From the NCBI GenBank assembly GCA_900550105.1, contig URQW01000012.1:1-56135 (forward strand): a stretch of DNA of 56,135 nucleotides, in the 5' to 3' direction. The translations under genes were made by a program, and so were the position numbers. The stretch comes from an uncultured Pelosinus sp. Its GTDB lineage: Bacteria; Bacillota; Negativicutes; UMGS1260. The notes below the pieces were generated by a model. That model made no database searches and had not been told where the DNA came from. It saw only the letters and a program-made list of their open reading frames with translations. How positions within the stretch are numbered: position 1 is the first letter of the stretch; each line of letters begins with the position of its first letter. Below, piece by piece: positions 32,116 to 42,767 of the stretch.

Positions 32116-35100
32116 TGTACAAATACAAATTATCGGCAAAGACCTAGCAAGTCAGGCGTTCCAATCGGTAGATCGCGCCGCCCAGCGCACTACTCAAAAC
32201 ATGCAAGCCTTTGGCGGGGCGGTAAGCTCCGCTAATAGTATTTTAAGTGATGCGGCAGGATTTGCTGCGGGAATCGCCGGTTTTACGGCGCTAGATGCGG
32301 CAATCGAAAAAACGCTTGGCAGCGCTCTGGAGTTCTATAAGACGATGGAAACCGGCAGCATTAGTATGTCGGGTTCATTAATGTCCATGGCTACATTGAG
32401 TGGACAAACTATTCAATGGGGCCAGGCACTTTCTATGTCAAAGGACATCATGGTACAGTTAAGCGACACAGCTATTAGGACGGGCGTATCGACGAAAGAG
32501 CTTACGGACACATTCAGGGCGATGCTTCCTGCCGCTCTGAATGCAAAAATGACCGTGCAGCAGACTATGGACATTGCATCACGTATGGTACCGGTTGGCA
32601 AAGGAATGGGGCTCAATGAGACGACGCTCATGCGCGACGTTGCCGATCTGATTACCGGCCAAAACGTACAGCGCACAAAGCTAGGTTCTATTCTTGGTAT
32701 CTCAGACAAAGATATTGCTGATGCAAAGAAGTCTGCTGATGGTTTGTATAAATTTTTGTCTGATCGCCTGCAAGGCGAAAAAGAAGCGTCGGAGCATTAT
32801 CTGATATCTCTAGAAGGCCGTGTTAATCACCTTAAAGAATCCGTATCTCGTATGGGCGGAACGGCTTTTGGATCGATGTTTCAGGCTGGTACAGATGAGA
32901 TTCAGAAAATGGCCGATAGTATTGTCACTGTAAATAAGGAAACCGGCGAGGTAACTTTAAATCCGCAGTTACTAAACGATTTAACATACATCGGCAATGA
33001 AATTATGGTAGCTGGATCGGGCATCAAGGCTTTCGCCCAGGATATTAGTGTTGTGGCGGTTCCTGCGGTGAAAATATTAGGAACTGGCCTTGATATTGTT
33101 GCTAATCACGTAGAAGCGATTGGCTTGGGCTTTGCTGCCTGGACCGTAATGGGAAAAATGTCTGCCCTGTATGGTGATTATATTGCGGTAACGAATGGCG
33201 CCACAACGGCGCAGACCTTTCTCGGCCGTGCCGTGCTTGACACGCAAACCAAGTATGCACATCAGGCCGCAACGGCGACTTTGGCAGCAGAAGCAGAAAG
33301 AGCTGCGGCTGTAGCTGCAGCGGAACAACAAGTTCAGGCATCGTTAGCTGGAACAAAGATGGAAACGGCTGCTGTAGCAGCGGCATTAGGGCAGAATAAT
33401 TTGGCTGCAGCTATTGCTAAGTCGGTAGTGGCTGAAGAGGAGCAGGCAACCGTTACAAGTAGAACGGCTGCTATTATGGAGTCTGCCAATACTGCAATGC
33501 GAGCTAGTCAGCTTGAAGTTGCTCAGGCTGTTTTAGCCACGAATTTGAGCATAGGAGAGCAAGCGATTATCGCCGAGCAGATGGCGGCTCGTATTGTTAT
33601 TGCTGAAGAACTTGCAAGGACTGGTCAGATTGAATTGGCACAGTCTATTTTAGCAACAGATATTGCTTTAGCCGATCAGGCCACAGCCGCCACCGCCGCG
33701 GGAGCAAAAAACGTTACTGCAGCAACGACCGCAACCTCTAGCCAGAAAGTTCTTACTGCTTCAGTCGCAGCGACTACGGCCGCACATATGGAAGCGGGAG
33801 CTGCAGCTACGATTGCAGGAGAGAAAACAGTCTCAGCTATGGCGGTTGCTGGTACTGCTTCTGGTAATTTTTTAAAGACTCTTTGGGCTTTAGCTGGTGG
33901 ATGGGCAGGCGTTGCGGTAGCTGCCGGATTGGCTGCCAATGCGGCTATTGATTATTTTGATACCAAAAATAAAGTTGAAAGCTATGATAGCAAGGCTGAG
34001 GTTTATGATGATCCAAGCCGCCCGGGAAAGCACACAAAGAAAAAATGGGTAGAGGCATCATTTGTAATGGGGCCAAGTGACGAGTTAATGTATGTTATGC
34101 CAGCCCATTATGAACGTGCTCCGTTATCTGATGCGGAAGAAGAAGAATGGGGTACTTGGCGGAATTGGAAAGATCAAAACGACGTCAACAAGCCATGGAG
34201 AACGCAGTCAGCAGAAGATTTGCTGAATAACCTTTTAAATAAATTCGATACGACTCACGAAAAAAATAGTCATAAAAAGCATTCTATCCTTGATGAAGCG
34301 GGCGATCTGAAATTTATTTTGGAAGATGCTGCTAGCTCGGCTGGTGTGAATCCGGAACTCTTCGCGGCGCTGGTAAAAGCGGAAAGCGGTTTTGATCCGA
34401 ATGCTAGTTCATCTGCGGGCGCGATGGGCTTAACTCAACTGATGCCTGGAACGGCTGCTAGTCTTGGCGTTTCACATCCTTACGATCCAACCGAAAACGC
34501 CCAGGGCGGTGCCGAGTACTTGGCCCAGCAATTACGCACGTTTGGCGGTAATACACGATTGGCTCTGGCTGCATACAATTGGGGCCCTGGTAACGTGCAA
34601 GACGCTGTACGAGCATATGGGAGCACTAGTTGGGGCGTGTTAAGGGATCATATGCCCGAAGAAACTAGAAATTACGTTGAAGGCATCACGGCAAATCTCG
34701 AAAAGTCCGGGCATCTTGATGGTCTGAAGTCTGGTAATATTGCGCAGAAGCTGATCGAGTATAAAAAGAAAATAACTGATATGATAGCCTCCTTGAATGA
34801 GGAAATCACTCAGGAGGACGGCACAGCATATCAGTTAGGCATGACAAAAGTAAATGATAAGGTTGCTAAATTAACGGCCGAATCCTCTAAGATGGCGGCC
34901 ATGGGCGCTGACACGAAACAGCTTGATGCTAAAATAACTGAGTATCAGAAGGTTGAATCCGAAAAAGTTACTCGGATATGGCGACAGTCTTGGCAAGACC
35001 TGAAAAACCAAACAGCTAAAACACAAGCTGAGATTATGGGCGATCCGGCTGCATCAGCTGATACCGAATACAGCGCTAAGCTCTTACAGCTTGAAAAAGA

Positions 35101-36175
35101 CCGCAGGGAAAAACAAAAGTCGGTCATGCAAGATAAAAATGACAAGGTTGCTCAGCTTGCTGTTGAAAAATGGTACAACGAGCAGGTCATCCTTGCGGAA
35201 ATGAATCGAGAGCAAAAACATAGGGAAGCGACATTAACGCTGCTCGGTTATGATGTTCAGTATAATAACGATTTACAGCAATTAGGCAATAAATCTGCTC
35301 AGGAAACCGATGCTGCCAACCTAGCTGTATATAACAAGGAAATAGAGTATTTGAAAGGGCAGCTAGACACGGCGAAACTTACGATTCAAGAGCGCATTGA
35401 CTTAGAAACCAAGCTGGCTGATACGGTCAAAAATAAAAATGACATATTGGCGAAGAATCTAACAACCGCTTATTCGGTTGCCTATCAGCAAATAAAAAAT
35501 AAAACCTATGATTATGCAAATGCCATGGTCCAAACTGTTGACGATGTGAACAGTACGATAAATAGCGGTTTTGATGAAATGCTAACCGGCACGAAAAACT
35601 GGGGCGATAGCCTTGTTAACACAGTTAGTAACGTTGCTAAGCGAATTGAAAAGTTGTTTATTGATATGTTTTACCAGAAAGCAGTTTCAGGACCGGTTTC
35701 GGAATGGGTCAGTGGCATAGTCGGATCTGTTTATGGATCAAGTAATTCAACGTCATCGGCTGCAACTGCCTGGAGTGCTGCAAATGGCGGCGCAGCGCCT
35801 ACGCTAGAAAATGGCGGCCTGGGACTTACCGGGGTCGGCACTGGAGGATCGTGGCTGAATCCTGGTAAAAACGCCAGGGGCGGCGATTGGGGCGGTGGTT
35901 GGTCTTGGGTCGGAGAGGAAGGCCCAGAGCTCGCTTATTTTGGAAGTTCGGCTCATATTTACGATGCCAATACCTCAAAGTCCATGGTGAATTCTTCGGC
36001 TGGAGCAGCAAAGGTAAAACTTATTGTAAATAATAATACCGGTACGCAGGCAGCGGTTAGACAGTCTAGTTCCTTTGATGCTGATACTCAAACGACAATT
36101 GTTTCGTTGTGGCTTGATGCGGCCGATCGGAACGTCATGGGCCTACGTGATACGTTGAAAGGGGTGGCAGGATGA
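32102..36175 (+). CDS. Tape measure protein with embedded lytic transglycosylase
   Basis: 1357 residues. GTG at 32102 is 7 nt after AGAGGG and is preferred to the GTG at 32093. Regions: N-terminal phage tail domain, a long Ala-rich helical stretch (about 390-600), a hydrophobic segment (about 590-610), a soluble lytic transglycosylase domain (about 735-870) with catalytic E761 in VKAESGFDPNA and the downstream AAYNWGPGNV, then coiled coils and a Gly-rich C-terminus. It sets tail length and probably opens peptidoglycan during DNA entry. Confidence 0.92.
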   Translation: MAANDVQIQIIGKDLASQAFQSVDRAAQRTTQNMQAFGGAVSSANSILSDAAGFAAGIAGFTALDAAIEKTLGSALEFYKTMETGSISMSGSLMSMATLSGQTIQWGQALSMSKDIMVQLSDTAIRTGVSTKELTDTFRAMLPAALNAKMTVQQTMDIASRMVPVGKGMGLNETTLMRDVADLITGQNVQRTKLGSILGISDKDIADAKKSADGLYKFLSDRLQGEKEASEHYLISLEGRVNHLKESVSRMGGTAFGSMFQAGTDEIQKMADSIVTVNKETGEVTLNPQLLNDLTYIGNEIMVAGSGIKAFAQDISVVAVPAVKILGTGLDIVANHVEAIGLGFAAWTVMGKMSALYGDYIAVTNGATTAQTFLGRAVLDTQTKYAHQAATATLAAEAERAAAVAAAEQQVQASLAGTKMETAAVAAALGQNNLAAAIAKSVVAEEEQATVTSRTAAIMESANTAMRASQLEVAQAVLATNLSIGEQAIIAEQMAARIVIAEELARTGQIELAQSILATDIALADQATAATAAGAKNVTAATTATSSQKVLTASVAATTAAHMEAGAAATIAGEKTVSAMAVAGTASGNFLKTLWALAGGWAGVAVAAGLAANAAIDYFDTKNKVESYDSKAEVYDDPSRPGKHTKKKWVEASFVMGPSDELMYVMPAHYERAPLSDAEEEEWGTWRNWKDQNDVNKPWRTQSAEDLLNNLLNKFDTTHEKNSHKKHSILDEAGDLKFILEDAASSAGVNPELFAALVKAESGFDPNASSSAGAMGLTQLMPGTAASLGVSHPYDPTENAQGGAEYLAQQLRTFGGNTRLALAAYNWGPGNVQDAVRAYGSTSWGVLRDHMPEETRNYVEGITANLEKSGHLDGLKSGNIAQKLIEYKKKITDMIASLNEEITQEDGTAYQLGMTKVNDKVAKLTAESSKMAAMGADTKQLDAKITEYQKVESEKVTRIWRQSWQDLKNQTAKTQAEIMGDPAASADTEYSAKLLQLEKDRREKQKSVMQDKNDKVAQLAVEKWYNEQVILAEMNREQKHREATLTLLGYDVQYNNDLQQLGNKSAQETDAANLAVYNKEIEYLKGQLDTAKLTIQERIDLETKLADTVKNKNDILAKNLTTAYSVAYQQIKNKTYDYANAMVQTVDDVNSTINSGFDEMLTGTKNWGDSLVNTVSNVAKRIEKLFIDMFYQKAVSGPVSEWVSGIVGSVYGSSNSTSSAATAWSAANGGAAPTLENGGLGLTGVGTGGSWLNPGKNARGGDWGGGWSWVGEEGPELAYFGSSAHIYDANTSKSMVNSSAGAAKVKLIVNNNTGTQAAVRQSSSFDADTQTTIVSLWLDAADRNVMGLRDTLKGVAG

Positions 36176-36531
36176 GTTATCCATCTTTCCCAGAGATTCA
36201 AAGACCATCGTATTCGACTAATAATGAGGATATTTTTCCGGATTTCGATAAAGCGGTTGTAGCCTCTGATTCTGATGGCGGTTACACTACGACGCGGCCA
36301 CGTTATACACGAAGTCAGATGGGAAATCAGTATTATTGGCCAGCCATGCCGAAAGCTGACTATGTAAAATTTAAGACTTTTGTAAACTCAACAATTTTTA
36401 TGGCGGGGATTTTTATTTGGACTGATCCTGAAACAGGCGAGCAAAAGAATGTACGGCTAACGGATAAACCGAAAGCCGTACATTCAACGCCGAATTATTG
36501 GGAAGTAACAATGTCGATCAAGGAGGTGTAG
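36172..36531 (+). CDS. Minor tail protein M-like
   Basis: 119 residues, ATGA overlap with the tape measure gene. A beta-rich short protein (RPRYTRSQMGNQYYWPAMPK) in the place of lambda M, between H and L. M contributes to the tip. Call is by position, size and general composition. Confidence 0.65.
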   Translation: MSYPSFPEIQRPSYSTNNEDIFPDFDKAVVASDSDGGYTTTRPRYTRSQMGNQYYWPAMPKADYVKFKTFVNSTIFMAGIFIWTDPETGEQKNVRLTDKPKAVHSTPNYWEVTMSIKEV

Positions 36532-36536
36532 CCGCG

Positions 36537-37181
36537 ATGCCGATTCCTTTTTCGATTGCTGGCCGCATTGAAAAAAATAAACTGGCCAATACAAAGCCGT
36601 GGCTGCTTTTAGTTGAACTTGCACTGACAAGCGATCTTAGTGTTTATCTGGTCATGAACAATGAAAATATCACCTGGAATGGCATTGAATGGACTGCCTT
36701 TCCGATGAAATTTGAAGACAAAACGCAAGACATGAAATCTATTTCGACATTTGGTATTTCTGTTTCGAACACTGACGGCGTTGTGCAGTCCTATCTTGAA
36801 GAATATGACGGCCTAGCGGATCATGAAGTTACGATTCGTCTCGTGCATGCAGCTCACCTTGATAATCCAACACCAGAAATAGAAGAGGTTTTTGAAATCC
36901 AAGAAACTAGTTATACCGAAAGTTGGGTAACCTTTACTCTTGGCGCTAATTTCTTTCTGTTCTTCCGGGCCTGTGCTGATCGGTACTTGAAAGATTATTG
37001 TCGGCATAAGTACGGAAAAATTGAATGTGGCGTAAATACGGCATGTCTGGCGCAATATTCTTCCTGTGCGCATGTTTTGTCTGAGTGCCGCGTACGGATG
37101 AAGGCAAGCGGGATAAATAATATTCGATTCGGTGGATTCCCTGGAATGGGAAGTGTTTTTGCATCGAATTCATCAACGTGA
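36537..37181 (+). CDS. Minor tail protein L (iron-sulfur type)
   Basis: 214 residues, ATG 8 nt after AGGAGGTG. The C-terminal part has cysteines in DYCRHKYGKIECG and then SECRVR, with FGGFPG near the end, close to the pattern of lambda L, which holds a 4Fe-4S cluster. There are six Cys in the last 50 residues, more than the four needed. L joins the tip complex with M, K, I and J. Confidence 0.82.
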   Translation: MPIPFSIAGRIEKNKLANTKPWLLLVELALTSDLSVYLVMNNENITWNGIEWTAFPMKFEDKTQDMKSISTFGISVSNTDGVVQSYLEEYDGLADHEVTIRLVHAAHLDNPTPEIEEVFEIQETSYTESWVTFTLGANFFLFFRACADRYLKDYCRHKYGKIECGVNTACLAQYSSCAHVLSECRVRMKASGINNIRFGGFPGMGSVFASNSST

Positions 37182-37189
37182 GGTGCAAT

Positions 37190-37612
37190 ATGGACTATTC
37201 TGATCTTATTGGCAAGCCGTTTAAGGATGGCGGTCGCGGTCCATTCGAATATGATTGTTGGGGTTTAGCAGCAGAAGGATTTCGACGCTGCGGGATACTG
37301 CTCCCAGATTATCAGATTAGTTGTGATGCGTCTGATCAGGTAAATATGGAAATCAATGCGAATCGAAAAAAATGGGTGCCGTGTACTGGAGAAATTCCGG
37401 TACCGGCACTCGTTGTTTTTGCTGATCGAGGAGTTTGCACTCACGTCGGAGTTTATATTGGCCAAGGAAAATTTTTACACGCTTATGAGAAAACCGGAGT
37501 GGCCGTTGGTCGGACAAATCATCCGTTTTGGAAGAACCGGATTGAGGGATTTTATAGGCCGGGGTGGTTAGATGATATCAGTAATACTGATCCGAAATCC
37601 GATACAACCTGA
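37190..37612 (+). CDS. NlpC/P60 tail tip peptidase (K-like)
   Basis: 140 residues from the ATG following GAGGTG. The NlpC/P60 core has the catalytic Cys in YDCWGLA (about 21-27) and His in THVGVYIG (about 83-90). It would cut peptide cross-links of the cell wall during entry, complementing the transglycosylase in the tape measure protein. The MPN/JAB half of lambda K is absent, as in many phages. Confidence 0.88.
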   Translation: MDYSDLIGKPFKDGGRGPFEYDCWGLAAEGFRRCGILLPDYQISCDASDQVNMEINANRKKWVPCTGEIPVPALVVFADRGVCTHVGVYIGQGKFLHAYEKTGVAVGRTNHPFWKNRIEGFYRPGWLDDISNTDPKSDTT

Positions 37613-40600
37613 TCGGAGAGAAAAAAGCTGGCAAGACTTTGAGAAGAAAAAATCGGTTCATGATTATGCGAAACCGTTATTAAAATACTGGCGCGGAACT
37701 AAATTCGTTTATAGCCTGAACGGAAAACAGGTTAAGTCGCCTAAAAAGAAAATTCCTCACGACGGGGATCAGATTGTTTTAATGCCCGTTATTGGAAAAG
37801 GATTAGGTGATGTTTTGCGGTCGGTTGCTGGTGCTATGTTGATGGGCTGGGCAACAGGGCTTGTAGGGAAAATAACGACCGATCTCGCCATGCGTAGCAT
37901 ATACCTTATGGGTATTTCTTATATTGGTGGTCGCATTATCAATGCACTTCTTCCGATCAAACAGCCATCATCAAATTCATCGGGGGCAGATTCTTCTACA
38001 ACATATGGATTTGATGGTGCTAAATCGTCTGAACAGGCTGGAACGCCTATCGGAAAAACATTTGGTACTGTTAGTCCCTCGCTAAAATTAATTATGCGTC
38101 ATGTATCAACTGATGGTAGTAATCAGTATTTGAATATGCTATTTTGCGCAGGAGAAGGTCCTCTCGACAGCATTGATAACATAAAAATAGCCGGAAATGA
38201 TATCAGCAACTACTCTAATGTACAGTACTGGACACGACTTGGAACAAACGACCAGGAGCCGATCGATAATTTTTGTAAAACCTACGCGGACTATGGTCTG
38301 TCCTATGAGTTGGCCGATACGACTTGGCACACGCAAACGACCGAAGGTACTGCTGTCGAGGGTTTTGAAATTATGGTGGAATTGCCAGGTGGTTTATATT
38401 ACTTAAAAGATGATTCTAGCCTGGGCTCTGCATCAGTTACGGTTTTAGCTCAATATAAAAAAGTGAATGAGTCTAATTGGACAGATTGGCTTAATGAAAC
38501 GATTAGTGGATCAAGTAATTCGGCTATTTATAAATCATTTAGTTTAGATAATATTCCATCTGGTCAATATGATGTTCGTATGTGCTGCTCTAGCAAATCA
38601 GGAACATCGACTCGCTACTCGACAAAAATTTATTGGGTACAACTCTCTGAAATTGTTTATGATCGATTTTGTTATCCGAACCTGGCTCTACTAGGCATAA
38701 AAATCCAGGCCACGAGCCAATTATCCGGCAGTGATCCTCAGGTAACGTGTACTACAACACGGAGTAAGGGCTGGATATGGAATCCATATACCAGCGCATA
38801 CGAACAAAAACGGATAACAAACCCTTATTGGGCTTCCCTTGATTTGATTCATAATTGCAAGTACCTTAAAAATATTAATACGGGGCAATACGAATACACC
38901 GTAAGAGGCCAGCCAGCAAAGCGAATTGATTATGATGCTTTTGCTGAAAATGCGGATTACTCTGACGAAACGATCAATGGCGATTACCGTTTCAATCTGA
39001 ATCTGTTTTTGGATACGGAGATTAATTATTGGGACGCGCTCAGCAAAATAGCACTTGTCGGCCGTGGCGTTGTATTGCCGCGGGGAACTAAATACAGCTG
39101 CATTTGCGATAAACCTGCCGAAATCACGCAGCTGTTTTCTATGGGGAATATTACTAAGGGCAGTTTTTCTGGACGATTCCAGGGAACGAAAGATCGCAGT
39201 AAATCGGTAGAAATCACGTTTTACAATAAAGTTAAGCAGTATCAGGAAGATACGGCTGTTTATTTTTCTGCTGATTACGATGAGGATGACACTATTTCCA
39301 ATCCGGTAAAATCAACCTATTACGGCATTACGGATTATTCTCATGCTTACCGAGAAGCGGCGTTTTTGGGCCGCTGTAATCAATACAAAAAGAGGACAGA
39401 AACCTGGTCTGCTGATATTGATGCTATCGCATGTATGCCAGGTGATGTCGTAGCTCTGGCTCATGATATTCCGCGGTATGGGCTAGCTAGTGGGCGAATC
39501 GTAAGTGCAACGGCTAATTCGATTACTCTGGATAAGAAGGTAGATTTAAAGGAAAATACAGCTTATAACTTAATGGTCCGCCTAGGTGACGATAGTTTTG
39601 TTAGCAAAACTATCACGGTAGACGGAGACGTTACAATTTCAACTCTTCCAATTAAAGATACTTTTACAGTTATTCCTGAAGAACTTGCGGTGTATTCCCT
39701 TGGTTCGCCAGCAGTAAAGCCGTTTAAGATTATCAGTATCACCAAAACGGGAGAGCAAAAATGTAAGTTGATTGGCGAGGAATATTTTAAAGAAATATAC
39801 GATGACAATGTGCCAATCCCGGAAATTAAGTATTCTGCCCTTGAAACTGCGGTCTTGGATGTTCAGAATTTATCCGTAAGCCAAGAAGTTTACAAGCAAA
39901 AAGACGGATCTCTTATACTAGGAATTAATGTGGCATGGACGATGCCCCGGCAAAGCATTGCGAAGGTAAATGTATATTACAGTACTGATAATGGTCAATC
40001 GTGGATATTTGCAGGAAGCCCAGTAGAAAACTACATGTCTATTATGGGGGTACGAGACTCCCAAACTTATGTTGTTAAGGTGTGTACGGTAAATTCGTTG
40101 GGCGTTTTTTCGGCGGGAGTAACAGATAGTGTTATTACTGGATACACGCAGCCACCGCCAGATGTTGAGTACCTAAGAGGCTATCCGTTTGGATCAAGCC
40201 TTATTTTTACATGGCCGCCGATCGACGGCCATGGAGTAACATACGAGATTAGGGAAGGCACGGTTTGGGAATTAGGGGCTGTAATTGTATCTAATTTAAC
40301 AGTCGAAAATTTTACTATGGCAATCTATGAAAACTCCACAAAGTTTTTCATGATAAAAGCCAAAGAGTACGGTGTTTTTTCTGAAAATGCTGCGCAAACA
40401 GAAGTCACAATGGGGGCAGATCCATCCTTTATTTCTTACGTCGAATACGATGAGATGAGGCTTCTTGATGGTAAGCTTGAAAATGTATTAGTAAAAGAAA
40501 ATGAAGTTTATTGGACCAATCTTGGAGATATAACGGGGAAATATTACCTTAGTGAGTACACTATTGAAACGACCGATCAATATGGTGGATATCAAACTTT

Positions 40601-41153
40601 AGCGCTAATGAAGAGTGGCGATTTTATTGGATTTATTGCGCCATTTCAACCGTTAGTAAGTGCCTCTGACTATCAAGAAGGTTACTATACTACAGGAATT
40701 CGGGATCTTGGAAAAATTTTATCGATTAAATTAACAATATACTTTTCAGCTAGCAATTCCACTGATTATTCTGCGAAAGTTCAATATAGAAATTCTTTAG
40801 ATGGTGTGACCTGGACAAGTTGGGTAGATTTTGCACCGTGTACTATGATAGCCCGCTACTTACAGTTTCGGGTTGTTTTTATGTCTAAAACGGCAGAGGG
40901 AAGACCGATAGTTTTTCAGCTATATGAAAAAATCGGGCTTCAGATGCTAATAAAAAGTGGAACTGCAACAGTAGCAGCAGGTGCTAACAAAATTTATTTT
41001 GATTCCGCTTTTGTAAATAATCCATCAGTAGTTATTACGAATGTCGGTAATGGTGTTACGTCGCAGATTTTTGACGGTGATATTTATGAAAACTGTTTTG
41101 TCGTGCGAAGTAATACGGCTGCGGTAATAAATTGGATCGCTACTGGATCTTAA
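37572..41153 (+). CDS. I-J fusion: tail tip hub / host specificity protein (TipJ-like)
   Basis: 1193 residues, ATG overlapping the NlpC gene by 41 bp. Residues 1-135 resemble lambda I: a small alpha/beta head (KPLLKYWRGTKFVYSLNGKQ) and a hydrophobic Gly-rich segment (about 82-127). Residues 135-760 are the hub with TYGFDGAKSSEQAGTPIGKTFG and the J-type domains. FN3-like modules lie at about 765-920, and a beta-rich end carries receptor-reading segments. The separate gene I of lambda is missing, so I and J appear fused. Confidence 0.85.
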   Translation: MISVILIRNPIQPDRREKSWQDFEKKKSVHDYAKPLLKYWRGTKFVYSLNGKQVKSPKKKIPHDGDQIVLMPVIGKGLGDVLRSVAGAMLMGWATGLVGKITTDLAMRSIYLMGISYIGGRIINALLPIKQPSSNSSGADSSTTYGFDGAKSSEQAGTPIGKTFGTVSPSLKLIMRHVSTDGSNQYLNMLFCAGEGPLDSIDNIKIAGNDISNYSNVQYWTRLGTNDQEPIDNFCKTYADYGLSYELADTTWHTQTTEGTAVEGFEIMVELPGGLYYLKDDSSLGSASVTVLAQYKKVNESNWTDWLNETISGSSNSAIYKSFSLDNIPSGQYDVRMCCSSKSGTSTRYSTKIYWVQLSEIVYDRFCYPNLALLGIKIQATSQLSGSDPQVTCTTTRSKGWIWNPYTSAYEQKRITNPYWASLDLIHNCKYLKNINTGQYEYTVRGQPAKRIDYDAFAENADYSDETINGDYRFNLNLFLDTEINYWDALSKIALVGRGVVLPRGTKYSCICDKPAEITQLFSMGNITKGSFSGRFQGTKDRSKSVEITFYNKVKQYQEDTAVYFSADYDEDDTISNPVKSTYYGITDYSHAYREAAFLGRCNQYKKRTETWSADIDAIACMPGDVVALAHDIPRYGLASGRIVSATANSITLDKKVDLKENTAYNLMVRLGDDSFVSKTITVDGDVTISTLPIKDTFTVIPEELAVYSLGSPAVKPFKIISITKTGEQKCKLIGEEYFKEIYDDNVPIPEIKYSALETAVLDVQNLSVSQEVYKQKDGSLILGINVAWTMPRQSIAKVNVYYSTDNGQSWIFAGSPVENYMSIMGVRDSQTYVVKVCTVNSLGVFSAGVTDSVITGYTQPPPDVEYLRGYPFGSSLIFTWPPIDGHGVTYEIREGTVWELGAVIVSNLTVENFTMAIYENSTKFFMIKAKEYGVFSENAAQTEVTMGADPSFISYVEYDEMRLLDGKLENVLVKENEVYWTNLGDITGKYYLSEYTIETTDQYGGYQTLALMKSGDFIGFIAPFQPLVSASDYQEGYYTTGIRDLGKILSIKLTIYFSASNSTDYSAKVQYRNSLDGVTWTSWVDFAPCTMIARYLQFRVVFMSKTAEGRPIVFQLYEKIGLQMLIKSGTATVAAGANKIYFDSAFVNNPSVVITNVGNGVTSQIFDGDIYENCFVVRSNTAAVINWIATGS

Positions 41154-41166
41154 AAGAGGTGATATT

Positions 41167-42753
41167 ATGTCCGATTCAATACCTGCTGTATATGATCCCA
41201 ATTGGCCGCCTGATAAAACATATGTTGGAAAGGTATCCGAACAGTTAAGAATAAAATCGGAACAATTAAGAGGATACGGACTACCAGGAGCTATTGTCAA
41301 TGCAAAGCTATTACAGGGTAAAGACCTTAGTGAATTTATACTTATTCCAGGAAGCTTAGCAGATAACGCTGGCAATATTCTTGGCGTAAACACGGAAGGT
41401 ACAGAGTTTTGCTTTTTCCCTTTTCCTAAACCAGGTACAGGCACAGGAAGTTCTATCTATTTAAATGTGCAAGATTATGGCGCTAAAGGAGACGGAACAT
41501 CAGATGATACAGCAGCTATTGCATCAGCTATTCAGGCTGCTGTTAACAAAAAACATAGTTTGTTCTTCCCATCAGGAACCTATTTAACTGATACCCAAAC
41601 AATCCCAAACAATTATTATAATCAGTTTAATATTTTAGGCGAGGGGCGCAACACGACGATTTTGAAAAAAATATCTCCTGATGGATCTCCTGTATTGATG
41701 ATAGGGACTCCAAGCCAATCGTCGTATATTGCAAATTTAGCTATATCTGACTTAACATTTCAGGGAATAGCGGGTAATACGCAGCATGCTATTGTCGCCT
41801 ATGATCTTGTTCGTTCGGAATTTAGAAATATTTGCTGTAAAAATGCAATAAATGGCTTTAGTAGTTATGGTGGTATAAGCCTTGACCTATATAGTGTTAT
41901 TTGCGACTCTAATCAAATTGGTTTTAACTTCGATTACTTTGCCAGTACACACGGCGGTGGATGGCCTAATTTAATTAATTTATATCATCCTATGGCGGTA
42001 AATAACAGCAAGTGGGGTGTTAAGTTTAATAAAGGGCGCGTTTTAAATATCCTTAATGGTGACATAGAAGGAAATGGGGCAGCTGGAGATTCCACAACAG
42101 GCGGTATTTATGTATCGAATGTCGGCGCCGAAAGTAATTTGCCAAATGCAATAGGAATATCTATCGAAAAGTGTTGGTTTGAAGGTAATGCAGGTGACGC
42201 TTCAATTGTTCTGAACGATGGTAACAATACTATTGAGGATTGCTATTTTGTTGCGAACGCCAATGCTACTTATGACGTGCATGTGATTGGTGGTCGATAT
42301 GAATTAGATCACTGTGAGGCTGATACAAATAAAGCCGCCAATCTTAAAGAAGAATCAGGAGTTTATGCAGGAAAAATAAATTATACACTTTTCCCAAATA
42401 TAAGTTATGATCCAGCAAAGACTGTGGTGTTCGGTGATAATCAGCTTTTAATGCGGAGTGGGTCTGTTCCTGTTATTCCGAACTTAAAAAAGCCGTTATT
42501 TCAAACTGGATATGTAACGACAGATAGTAGCGGAAACGCTACTATTTCTTTTTCTGTAAATTATGCAAGTGGTACATATCCAATTATCAGTACAAGCGTA
42601 TGGTCTTCTAATAGCAATGCAGTTTTTTCTGTAAATTGCTATGGGAATGGTAGTAGTGGCTTTAGTATACATGTTGCTTATTCTAATGGAACATCAGTTC
42701 AAGTTGGGTCAAATATTTCTGTTCATTGGACGGCGATGGGGCAGGGAACGTAA
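41167..42753 (+). CDS. Tailspike with pectate-lyase-type beta-helix
   Basis: 528 residues, ATG after AGAGGTG. Residues 1-97 are a virion-attachment region. At about 98 begins the Pectate_lyase_3 signature LNVQDYGAKGDGTSDDTAAI, followed by a right-handed beta-helix to about 440 with short repeating coils. The end (about 440-528) is a small beta domain. Such spikes bind or cut surface polysaccharide; the catalytic residues cannot be read with confidence. Confidence 0.85.
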   Translation: MSDSIPAVYDPNWPPDKTYVGKVSEQLRIKSEQLRGYGLPGAIVNAKLLQGKDLSEFILIPGSLADNAGNILGVNTEGTEFCFFPFPKPGTGTGSSIYLNVQDYGAKGDGTSDDTAAIASAIQAAVNKKHSLFFPSGTYLTDTQTIPNNYYNQFNILGEGRNTTILKKISPDGSPVLMIGTPSQSSYIANLAISDLTFQGIAGNTQHAIVAYDLVRSEFRNICCKNAINGFSSYGGISLDLYSVICDSNQIGFNFDYFASTHGGGWPNLINLYHPMAVNNSKWGVKFNKGRVLNILNGDIEGNGAAGDSTTGGIYVSNVGAESNLPNAIGISIEKCWFEGNAGDASIVLNDGNNTIEDCYFVANANATYDVHVIGGRYELDHCEADTNKAANLKEESGVYAGKINYTLFPNISYDPAKTVVFGDNQLLMRSGSVPVIPNLKKPLFQTGYVTTDSSGNATISFSVNYASGTYPIISTSVWSSNSNAVFSVNCYGNGSSGFSIHVAYSNGTSVQVGSNISVHWTAMGQGT

Positions 42754-42767
42754 GGAGGTGGAGATAA

